Position numbers and translations under genes: made by a program. The notes under the pieces were generated by a model, which saw only the letters and a list, made by a program, of their open reading frames with translations, did not search any database and had not been told where the DNA came from. From Phoronis australis (lineage: Eukaryota > Phoronida > Phoronidae), in assembly GCA_002633005.1 (NCBI GenBank), contig NMRA01000755.1, positions 38,608 to 102,607 on the forward strand: 64,000 nt of DNA. Reading direction: 5' to 3'. Below are positions 13,801 through 25,800 of the stretch, piece after piece; within the stretch, counting starts at the first letter, position 1; every line of letters starts with the position of its first letter.

Positions 13801-16800
13801 CCCAATTTTAATTTATAACCACGAACTTTGAAAAAGTCACAAGTTGTGTTCAAATTGCGAGTCTATCCGAAAAATGTGATCTTCAACTGTACTGGGTTCA
13901 ATCGACAAGAAAGCTAGGAATGATAAACTGTCGTTAGAAAATCATGACCGTTTCGTGCACGAATTCTCAATTTTAAATATAGTTAGAATTGAGCAGGAAA
14001 ACGATTACCCTTCCCTCTTTTTTAGCCTCTGATGAATTCCTGCTCAACCAAAACATATTTATAAATTGCATTAGAGAATTTTAATTAAAACTGCACCCGG
14101 TAAGCTAAATCGGCAAGCGTGACGTGACTAAAGCTTCTGGTTCCCAATGGACTGCTGAGGAGGACGACCGGCCAACCATTTTCGGACACATTGAGGACGT
14201 GTTTCAATCATTTTTTTTTTGTCTGAGGAGAAGAATAATTTGCAACGCCAGGTGGCGGAGTCGTACCAAGTTGTGTTGGTGGTGGAATCATTACTGTAAG
14301 GTTTAGTGTATCAAGCAAAATCAAACCACTATTGACATGGCTTGAAAAATTGTTTGTTCAGTATGTTTAATATATCGAAGAAATAAAGGGTTTTGCTTTA
14401 ACAGGAAAGCTTATAGTACTCAAATTCTTACTCAGTAAGTTCAACACGTGTAGTGCACTGAACTTGCATTTTCAGAAAAGCTACCCCGCTCAAATTTGCA
14501 AGTGGCAGAAGAAAAACTTCACCGATTCCTCTCTCTGGGACGAGGTGTTTGTATTCTCTTCGTAAGTATTACTCTCTGTCACACGTACTAACATCTTTTT
14601 GGGAACCAAAACGCGCATCTTGCTGTAGCTGTTTGTTAACTACCATTTGTTTAAAATTTATCAAGTTCCATACTAAAATGTGCACCCAATGAACACAGTT
14701 TTCACACCCCCTACTCTCTTTTTCATCCAATTTTACAACCACCCTCTGATTGTCACACGTTTTTAACTACCACCCCATTCTCCAAAATACTGTACCCTCC
14801 TGTGGACTAGATTGTTGGTCAACATTTTCGACGAGGAACCCTCCGTGGTTTAGAGATGACGCTCCTAACCTGCTGGGGTGCTAGACCGGTGTCGTTGTAT
14901 TTGTACGATGTCGTTGCTTTAGCCATTCTAACTCATTACCTCACGCGCAGATAAAAAAAATATTTCTGACGACTAAGCAGAAGCTTACGTGAACAGCATT
15001 TTCCATGTTCATTGCAGGAGAGAAGGCATTTGGCATGGGCGTGTCGGAATGGGTGAGTGTAGTGCGTGTTCGCTGCGGCGGATAATCAACTCCTCTTGCT
15101 ACTTGGTCTTAAGTGAGGTTAAATATACCTATCGCGATATAGTTTAAGATTATTTGAAACAACATGTTGTATAGATAAATAGACACACGTGTAAAATAAG
15201 AGGACAAATAGTGGATTTGTATCAGTGCGTGAAACATGATGTGACATTCTCAGTTAAAGTTGGCGAATCCTTGTTTTTTTAACATTTTTGATGATTGCTT
15301 TTCAATTATGTGGAATTGAAACTAGACAAGATCTTGCGAGTTTTCGCGAAATGCTTATGCGTTTCACAAGCTCTTTGACTTCATTGCCATTTGATTTAAA
15401 ATGCTTCAGTCTTTTCTGGAGACACTGGTTAAATTGTCCGTGATCGTTGTTAGGAAATGCATTGACACGCGGCTTTGGGCATTTTTATCAGCTGATCAAA
15501 GATAACGATTTGTTTTAGTGTGAAACGACTGAAATGCAAAAATTCCGTTTAATATGAATTTTAACCGTCCTATTCCCCAAACTCGGCTCCAGCAAATTAA
15601 AGTTTCTTACATGATTTTAGTTAACAGTCTCTGACTGTTATTCAAAGCCCTCAGTATCAGATTCAAATCGTCGAACAACATTTGTGCGCTGAACGTTCAC
15701 ATGTTTACGTGATCACTTCCGGTATGATTGCCGAAAAACTCAAAGTCTCAATGCTGAGTCTTCTAGTTATATTTTAAACAACATACTTTTCACAAATATC
15801 ACAAAAGCTGGAGAACAGTCAACTCATTCTATTCCCCTATGCATTTTAGCTCAAAGATCTGGTGTGTGTGAGAAAGACGGGATGGACAAGTGTGCTGGCG
15901 TGACGCATATGAACTTCCAGATGGCGACACTTGCGCGGCTTGTAGCACATGAAGGTTCTCATCCGTAAGTTCACGTACATTGCGAGCAGTGGTCATTATA
16001 CAGCGGGGGGTGGAGCGTAACATGTGTTACTTTTGTTACGTTATTAATCCTGCACTGGATGATTTTTATAGGTAACAAAATCAAAACAAACACCTTTTGA
16101 CGCTGAAACCACTTGCCCCAAGGAAATACCTTTATTAAAAAAAAACGCTCAGTATAGAATTGTCTCTAACGATGGAGATTGTCTGTCATTAGAAATAGAT
16201 AAGCACACACATGTGTCTTGTACATGTATCGATAGAGATAGTAACTCTATTGATAAAGATACCAATTCCATTGATAGCGACAAAAACTCTCTCTATAATC
16301 TCGACTTTTCAAGAAAACAGCGCGCTTGAATTTTCCGTCAAGTGGTAACAATTTAAAAAAAATAACCCGGGCTTGTCCGGGAATCGAACCCGGGGCCTCT
16401 CGCACCCAAAGCGAGAATCATGCCACTAGACCAACAAGCCACAACTGATGTAACGCTTATTTACTTATGTATTTTAAAATCTATAGTTTACCCCGCGTTA
16501 AACAAGTCACTTACGAATTTGCATGAATTTTTACTGAAGTTAGGTCTGACAGATAATCGGGAGAGCATTTGTAGCGTTAGGCTATGTCAAATTCAGTAAT
16601 TTGCACAACATACATGTACACTTCACACGCATGTAACAAACAATGCTTGGCTTCACGAAAATCGAACCTCATTAAGGTATATTTGCAATCCTAGGTACAT
16701 GTATACACTGTATAAATGACATTTTGTGAAATGAAAATGACGAACGACGCAATACTCCTACAAAGGGCAGCGCACACATTACGCTTTTTCATTCCCGACA

Positions 16801-19800
16801 GTGTCGCCACTAGAATTCGTGTCATGAGCGTTTGTTCTCGACAAAAAAGCTATTGTAAGTACCGGTTCAATGGCTGACAATTTGCTGACAGTAAATATTG
16901 TGTAGCTTCCAAACAAAAACCGTAACGTGTGCGCTGGTTTTTACTCAAATCTGAGTTGGACTATGGCGCCACCACAGTAGTACATGTAACTTCTGAAGGG
17001 AATGTCAGAGGTGTCACAGCCATCAACTAACTGCAGATTTAGTTAGGGCAAAATGAGGGAAAGCTGGGGCCCGTTCCAAGAAATTGACTTAAGTTCATTT
17101 TTGACTGAAGTCTAAGATTTGCCTCAAATTCTAAACTTTGAAACTCTACATCTGATAGGATAATCAAAATTAAGACAAAACTTAAGTCAAAAACTTAAGT
17201 CGAACTTAAGATCTCTTTTTTGAAATGATCTTGAGATAGATTTAAGTCTTATCTTAAAATTGACTAAAAGTTAAGATCTGTCTTAGCTAAGTCAGTTTTC
17301 TTGGAACGGAGCCCAGGGCAAGGAAAGAAAAAATTAGGCAAGTAAGCTCATTCAAATAAGTATTCCAAATTCCAGATTTTAAAAAGTGGATTCGTGTGGA
17401 CTCTTTTTCTATTTGTGATAATTTTGCAATACGTATTATAGGCGACTTTTCTTAGCAATATTCAATGTTGTTGTCATTTTTCTTAACAAAGGAATTTTCT
17501 ATTTGGTGTTCTGGGTTTAATTAAAGAGGTTCTGTTTCACTCGAGAAGATGGTCGAGTAACAGGTGGCCTTAAACCGTGGTAATGTTTTAGTCTCGTGCT
17601 GCACTAGCAAATTTTCACTATACAAACTGAGTTTAGATCTTATACATGTACATACACTGTACACTGAGTAAGTCGATAATTTTGTTCTTGTTGACGTAAC
17701 TCAAGTTAGATTAACTTCCCTGAGAACTTTATTTTTGACGTATTGTTCATGCCATTAAAAAAAACTTCTTAACACAAAGCAACAGAAACTAACGTTAATG
17801 TCTTGATTGTTGTCACTATAAGTATACACGCAATTACCGTTATATGGTCCACTCAAGAACTGAATATCAGATACAGTAGATGAAAGCGTCCAATTTGCTG
17901 AATCCTTTACACTGGTAGAAAATTTGCAGACCAAACGTTTACGTGTGAAATAAACGTTGTAAAGTTACGGCATTTCAGGGAAAAGGTCCCCAGTTTGGTC
18001 TAACCATTAATTCTGTTACGGCAACCACCATTCCATTTCGCATATTCTAGTGATTTCGTAGACACAAAAATACACGTATTTCTACCGTTACAACTGTTTT
18101 ACAGTATACAATTTTCAAAATAAACTGTACGTCAACTGTCGACATTATTGATTCATCAGATGATAAAATAGCCGTTTCTAATTTCCGATATTGCATCTAC
18201 ATAATTGTTGAACATGTACAAAGTAGTTTTTCGGATTTTTTTCAGTAGACGTATTATTGTGTCGGAAGTTAAGTTTAACTTTGGCCGTTTTCAACGTCGA
18301 CGTGTTCCTAGCTCATTTTATCTGTTGTCATTATATCCTTCGCAGGCGTCATCAGTAGTCATTAGTATTTAGTTGTCACAACAGTAATCTTTTTCATCGT
18401 CGTCTATGCGGCAACAACTGCCGACAAGAATGCATGTTACGACATGACTGATTAATAACACCGAGTGCGTACTTTTTTATATTACATGAGCGAATCACAA
18501 AGTAGAGCAAAGAGGACACCCATACGCCTTACATTTTATCGTCTGCACTAAAACAACCAGACGCGCCAACCATACTATGCCAGAATTCCGAAAAGGTGAC
18601 AATGTTATGATTGACAAATCGGGTGTCGCAACTGTACGTACTCCCAGTCGGAAGAACATGCAAACAACTTCTTAAACGAACCCATCTTTGGCGGCGAATT
18701 CCATATCAACGTTCATTCAGAGACAAGCCCCAACTCAAGATACGCGACGAGACTGTCTAGCTGCGCTGTCTCAAGGTCAATTCAGAGCACACGCGCAGCG
18801 AAGCCTTGCTAACTGTTATAAACATGTTTTAAGTTGAAATATTACAACTTCAAAGACTGGATTCCACCTAGACTATTTGTTACGAAACCTGAATGCAATT
18901 TACAATTGTTAAGCTAAAATTAAAACTATTAACAGAAAGTAACTGAATTACTTTACATTGCGCAAGCGTGTTTTTACAGAAGTTACGTCATGTGGTTGAA
19001 AGTTTTAGACACATCGAGTTTTCTGGCAAAAACATCGTTTTTACGGTTCATGTGAGAAAACAATTCCTATTCTCGTCTCAGATTTATAACTTGGGCAAAA
19101 CTCCTTGGAAATTTCGTCAAAATCCTTCAGCAAGGCTCGGGATTTTGACGAAATTTCCAAGAGGTTTTGCCCATGTCATCAACCTGAGACTCGTGTAGGA
19201 TTCTCCATCGCTTACATTAGCTGTTGAGATGCGCGATCAAGTCATGAACGAAATGTTTAACTCGAATAAAAGACTTGCAGTTGCACGTAAAGGAGATCCG
19301 CCCACTTTTGTAAGGGTTGTCCAGCCCTTTCCATAGTCGCTGAACAGATTATAATTCTCCTTGCCTTGCCCATGCCCATCTTTTTCGGGTAGTGGACTGC
19401 ATTTTCTATCATCCTTGGGAAAACTTTGCGACGTATTTTGTATGAGCTCCTTGTAGTATATACATAAATTTCAGGTAATTGATTAGAAGGAAAGTCTAAC
19501 GAGGATGCTTGTAACAGAATGGAATATCATGTATTTAATTACTGTCGGGGCAGCTGCCAGTACATTTCTTCCACCGGAAATTGTCATCGTTCATACGATT
19601 CTTTCAAAGCCTTTGCAATGCGGAGATCGCTTTGAAAGGAATTAGTACATGTAAGTGCTCCAACGAAATTTAAACTGAATGTACTGTTTACGAATTCTTT
19701 TACATAATTCAACTGTGTTTCTTGTGTCCAGACTAGGAATGACCGACGACTACGACGGAGACACGAGCAAGCTATGCTTCACGGGACTGATGAGACGTGG

Positions 19801-22800
19801 GGTGTGGCAGGACCACGACTGGTCGACGTGTAGCGTGCAACACTTTCAGAGGTGGTTGGAGTAAGTTCGTTTCTTTAAAGATACTTTTCCCCCTTTATTT
19901 TGCTCATACGTTTCATCCCTATGAATTTGTACATAAAGCTGCATTTCGCCCTGTTCAGCTGGCTTAGAAGCGAATTAGGCCGTTTACTCTTGGCATCGTG
20001 ATATTCCTTACAGTGGTAGAATTCTATTTCCGTTACCCACTCGAGTTACAGGCGATGCAGACGAGCTGTTTATGAAATCGCAGTATCAGGGTCGGCCACC
20101 CGAATAGTCGTCAGGCCTGAAGCGTTTTCTTGAGTGGCTGACGGTTTCGTGTTACTGTCGGTAGAGTAGACTCCTATCACGGTAAGGAATATTAACATAC
20201 CCATTTGATGAGAGTAAAAGTCTAGATTTTCCTTCGTAGACGACTAAACCGGGCGAATTCAGCTTTAAAACTTTACACTTTATTGCCAAACGATGTATTT
20301 TCAACATGACGTCACGTGACTTCCAATGTCAAAACGTAAAACGCATGTGCATAAAGGAATGCAACTTACGAAATTTTCTCTTTTTGTGACAATTCTCATT
20401 GTTAACATCTACTCTGAACTGAACTTGTGAAAATTTGAAACTTATATGCTTGTACATGTATCAAATTAAAAATATAGACACCCCCATAGTTAATTCAATC
20501 AAAAACATGGATACGTTTCGCAAGAGTTCAGTCTTCGTTTGGATAACACTATTCCTTCATGAGCTGTACCAAACATCTGTAACACCTACAGATAGGTGTC
20601 CCCACTTTACATTGTCTATTTCAGAGTCTCTTCAACCAAATGCGTCCAGCGTCACAATACGCCATCTATTCCTGATTCAGTGAGACAACCTTTCCTCCCA
20701 GGTAATGTAAAGCACCATGGTGACATCTTAATGCAACATAATTTTAATAAAATACAACTGTTTTCCTTCAGTTTTACTCAGTCTTCCGATTCTCTCAGTT
20801 GCGATCCACTCAAAAGATTCCCACTGAGTGTCATATCCGACTCTTCGTTTGTTTCGTTATTGTTTAAAACAAATATGCGCACCCAGGATTGGCTCTGGGG
20901 TCCCCATTTGGCGAAGTGGGCCTCAAAGATACGAAAAGTCCGAAAAAGTAGAAAACGAGACAAAGGTCCACTAAAAAGGCAGGGACTACCAAAATTCGAC
21001 GAATGCACCATTCATAGCTGCTCTGAACGAATCCCTTTTTTTTAGTAAAATGTCCACATTTTCAAAAATCCGAGCCCCCCAATTTTAGGCTGGGTGCACG
21101 CTTGGAACGGGTCTATTGAACCAGGCATTGTCAGGACAGGAGAAATCTCCTGATCTTCGACAGCAAAATTATCGTCGTTGCAGCTGTTATCATCAGCATC
21201 ACCGTTGTTGGGGTCATCGTCACCATCACCATCATCCCGATGTAACTGTAGAAGTCGTCATTGAAATCAAAATACGTAGCGCTTACTGACAAAATGGGCG
21301 GTATTCCGTGGTGTTAATTTTTTGCGAGTTTGACATGGTCTCGGCAGTATTCGTGGAATGTCGCTATGCATCTTGAGCGAATGACCTGTTCTCAACATGT
21401 ATTTTCTCACAATTCTTGTTACATTACTGTTAAGAATGAGTGAAATTGGTCTTCCTATCTTACAGTTAACATAGCGTGGCGAGCATCAGTTGTGCAAAGT
21501 AGTACATTTGAAAACGAGTTGAGATGGGGAGCGTGGAAGGCAACCGACGGTGCTATCGCTGGTGTCGCAAACGCCAATCGTAAGTTGGTTGCAGCTGGAC
21601 ATTCACTCTCTTTGTCGCAAAAGCCTGATCATACAAACGGTGCGCGTTTAACAAGGGAGGGAATTAACTCTTGGCTTTGCTTCAAAACCATACATTCGGT
21701 GATGAAACGTGTTGTCCGGACTTCAAAACGCGATGGCTTCAGCCAAAAAACTTGTTGTCTGGACCCAAAACACGATGGCCGGTGCTATAACCACTGAGTT
21801 GGTCGGTGATCAAACACGACGACCGGACTCCCTCGGAGACTCACTTTGAGTGTCTCGAAGAATACAAGTGTTTATTTTTCGCACTCTTTTTGTTTTGTTC
21901 AAAATCGGCGACTTGTTTGGCCATTATGCTTGATCACCGGCCAACCTGGAGTTTTAGGGGCTATCAACCAGTTTTTTGGTTGCGGCCATCTGGTTTCGAG
22001 GTACCCACCAACCAGTTCTTAGGTCCGAACACCAAGTGGATTTTGAAGTCCAGCCACGTTGTTTTGGAGTCCGGGCAAGTGCAGTCCAACCAGTTGTTGA
22101 TCCTCCACTGTTTAAGTACTGAAAATAATCTCGTATGATCTTGAAAGTTGTTTCAGAATGTTGCTCACCGCCTACGAAATGGTGAAAACATTACCGTAAC
22201 CGTTTTTTACGCGTCAGAAGTGCATTGGTAGATGGGTCTCTACTTGTCTGTCGAACGCGATCAGAAGCTCAATAAATTAACTTTTGTACATCACCAAATT
22301 AATTGTACTGTCACATCGCATAATGTTTATCTGTATTCAGCTGTTCTGGGTTCGTGCACGCAAACACTGCAAGAGACTGACCCTTGGATACGCGTCCAAC
22401 TGGCTGACGAGTTTGCTTACAACTTCATCGATTTCATTCACATCTACAACCGAGCTGATTGTTGTTGTAAGTGTTTTTACAACGCGTGACGATTTCATTG
22501 AGTTGCCAAGTCTGCACGAGAACGCATCAACCTGCGTGTGCTTGCAGGCCTGCAGGTAAACGCAGGGTGCAGTCAAAACTTAAAGAACCTTTTGATGTAT
22601 TACTACATGTACAAAATATTAGTTAGAGCAAACCATGTCTTCAGCAAATAAATATGCTATTGTGGAAGTTTTGCCGTTGATGACTCTATCAACATTTCGA
22701 GGTCAAACTTGCGTGCACTATTAAACCGTAACCTAATTCCCATGTACATGTATTTTACGCAATTTTAAAGATAAATTATCCCTTTCCAAGGTCTGTGCTA

Positions 22801-25800
22801 AGTTCGTGTTCTTGAACGAGTCATTCCTATTGCAAACGGTTACTGTTTGAACTTCTTTACCAAACATAGGTAGCGCTTATCACGAAAGATGCTTTTCAAC
22901 GTCTGAAAATATTAAGCGCAAAACTTCGTCAGTGTGCTTGCATCTGCGGGCTAAGAGTCCCTTGAGAATACCAGAATGCATGCATTTTTTCGAGTAGAAG
23001 CCTTGTAACATTGATGCTTTTTGGTGACTTTTTAGTGACGTCATCGTCCGTTGCTTTGCTGGGTAGTTGTTGCATTGTTCATGTTCGTCTTATTTTAGCG
23101 GAACGTTTACGCGACTTTGAGGTCCGTGTTGGCTACAACACCAACATCACAGCCAATTCGTTATGTAACTACCACGAGGGAAGTAAGTAGCATATGCCCG
23201 GTACCAAGAACAGGGGAAGTTGGAGATAGATGATACCCCAGCAGACTGTTTCATGAAACTTTTTCTGTCTCAACTTAAACCGAAGTTGGACTAACTTAGG
23301 ACCAAAATGTCTTAGACCTTTCATGAAATTTCTTAAAGTGTCACAGAACGTTACTAAATTGCATCACTCAACTTGAAAGTGCTTCTCTGCCACTGAAACA
23401 ACAGTCAAACTATTTATCAAGTATTTTAATGGTTTGTTTGTAAAGATTTTGAATTTCCTTTAGTTTCAAATTAAAAAACGATCTATCAACTGCTTGTCCC
23501 TTCGTCGATTGTTCTGCCACAAGGCAAAGCACGTCTCCTTATTTGGTATGACAAGACATAGTCGTAGCACATTTCCCTTATATGGAAAATGTGACCTTTG
23601 ACCTTTGGTGTAAACAAAGCAAAAGCGATTTCAACTGGCAGCCAGTCCGACTTCGTTGGACGCATGCGCGAATATATATTTCTATATTTCGTCTGCGTTT
23701 CAAAAATATTGAATTTGACGATTTTTTTCTACTTGCAATATTCAAAGTGAATTACTCTCACTTTAGCATCCCCAAGAAATAGATTCGCCACGATCTCTTC
23801 AAAAGGTATTTGAAAGAATTTTAACGTGCCATGCCTCTTTAAGACCCGACAAAATTAAAAACCGAAATCGTAAGTTATTCTGCCATTGAGAAGGCTTAAG
23901 ATTGAACTTTTGGTCTAAATGACCGACATTTACGACTACCATCACTGTAAACTGTTAACGAGCAGTTTTCGTTGATATTTTTTCACAATCTAATGTGCCA
24001 AAATAATGTAGAATTGAAGATCACCTGCTTTCCATTCGAGAACCGGCAAAGCGGCGTTGACTCGTAGAGACAATGCAGTGCAACCTACCCCCACATGTGA
24101 AATGATATTTTCCAGCCATGCCAGGGAGTCATTTCACGTAAACGAGATTACAGTTGTATCCAACATGCAAACAAATTCCCATTTAGAGTTTGAAGACCAA
24201 GAATTGCTTGGTTGAATTTGCTGGAGTAGTGAGTCCGTGCCGAAGCCGCAAAAAGTTTCGTCACTGGATAAATGCCAGGAACAACACCTTCAATAACCAT
24301 GCATAGACTAAGTATACAAGAGCACTATTTTTGTTGTTGAAGAGAGCGAATTATTTGGAATTTGGAAATCAACTGGCGCAATTGCATCAGATCCAGCTGC
24401 TAGTCACCAAAATCAAATGAGACTGGAAAATGTTCCGCAGGCGCGAGAACCTCGCAAAAATGCCAGGCTTCACGAGGTGTTGCCATGTATTACAAGCGAA
24501 GCATGTGATCGCTGTCGGTTTCTTTCGCGGAATTCTTGCTTCTACAAAACTGCACCTCGGCTACATTTGAGGACAAGCTTATAGATGTGTTGTTTGTTCT
24601 AGAGGTTCCAGGCGGTAGTTCCGGCATGGCGGTAATCCGGTGTAAAGTCCAACTGCGCGGGAAATACGTCAGTATACAGATCAGGGGAAAGAAAGAAGTT
24701 CTCACTGTCTGTGAAATACAAGTGTTTCAGTGTAAGTCTCTGTCATTTTGTAGTAGTTAAACACCATACATTATTTAGTGTAAGAGTTTTCATAGAGCTG
24801 CATTCAGTTCTCTTGGTTTTCTCTCCTAACTTTCATAAAATCGATCTTATAATAATCTCTACGGTGATAATAGGATTCTGCGCGCTATTCCAACTAGAAC
24901 ATCGACTCAAGAAAACGCTCCAAAGTTTGTTGGATTAACCAACCCTAAAATTGTGAATTCGATAGTGGCGCACGTACCAGTGGCGGATCCCGGATTTTTA
25001 GTTAGGGGGCAGTATATTAGCCGGGATTTTGCCCGTCAGACTTTCTCACCCCCGAACTGCCAAATGGAATCTGGGAGAATTTTAGGGGGGCCCCTTGTCC
25101 TCGCTCTAAATCCGCAACTGTGTACTAACTTCTTGCGTCTTGACTTACAGATTCATTCAGTATAGGATGAATGTGGTAACGTTTTAAAACCAAAAGCGTT
25201 AAGAATTCAGCATCGCCAGCTAAACAATGGGCAAATGCAGCTTTAATGTTTACTCGGTTTTCGGCTTACGATAACTGTCGGAATGGCTCGAACTTATAAC
25301 GATTGATACAACCGGGTTGCAATTCGACGACAAACTACTGATCTAGAAAATTGATATGGTAACATTTTCCGTTTGACTGCATCGTGTTTTTTATCAGCAC
25401 AGCAACTACCTGTAGGGCCACAGCTCGGCGTAACGCTTCACTATGAGCCTCGTGGTCATTTGGTGCGTTTTCCTCTACAAATAAACTCTTTAAGAGCCCT
25501 GACTCTCAAGCTTTGGTTTTTTGTAGCTGTGTACCTGGCAGACTTCAGAGATATTTCTGACCATACCTGTGTAGACCATCACGGGTTTTGCTCCTTCTGG
25601 GGAGATTTGGGAGAATGCGAGAAAGAGTCACAGAAACCCTATTTGCACAGGATGTGTCCTTTCTCTTGCAAGCTGTGTTCGAGACCTGGCGCAGTCACTC
25701 ACGAGCCTTTCACTTTGGCTACACCCACTGGCACTTCGGCTTATCCTGGTGAAGACTGTGAAGACACGCACCCGTCGTGTCTGCACGTGGTCGCCAATCA

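Noticed and set aside
14124-14306. Extra exon of the protease in the 12033-14475 intron
   Set aside because: Flanking exons join in phase 0 and reproduce the reprolysin order without it, and the candidate would break the phase.
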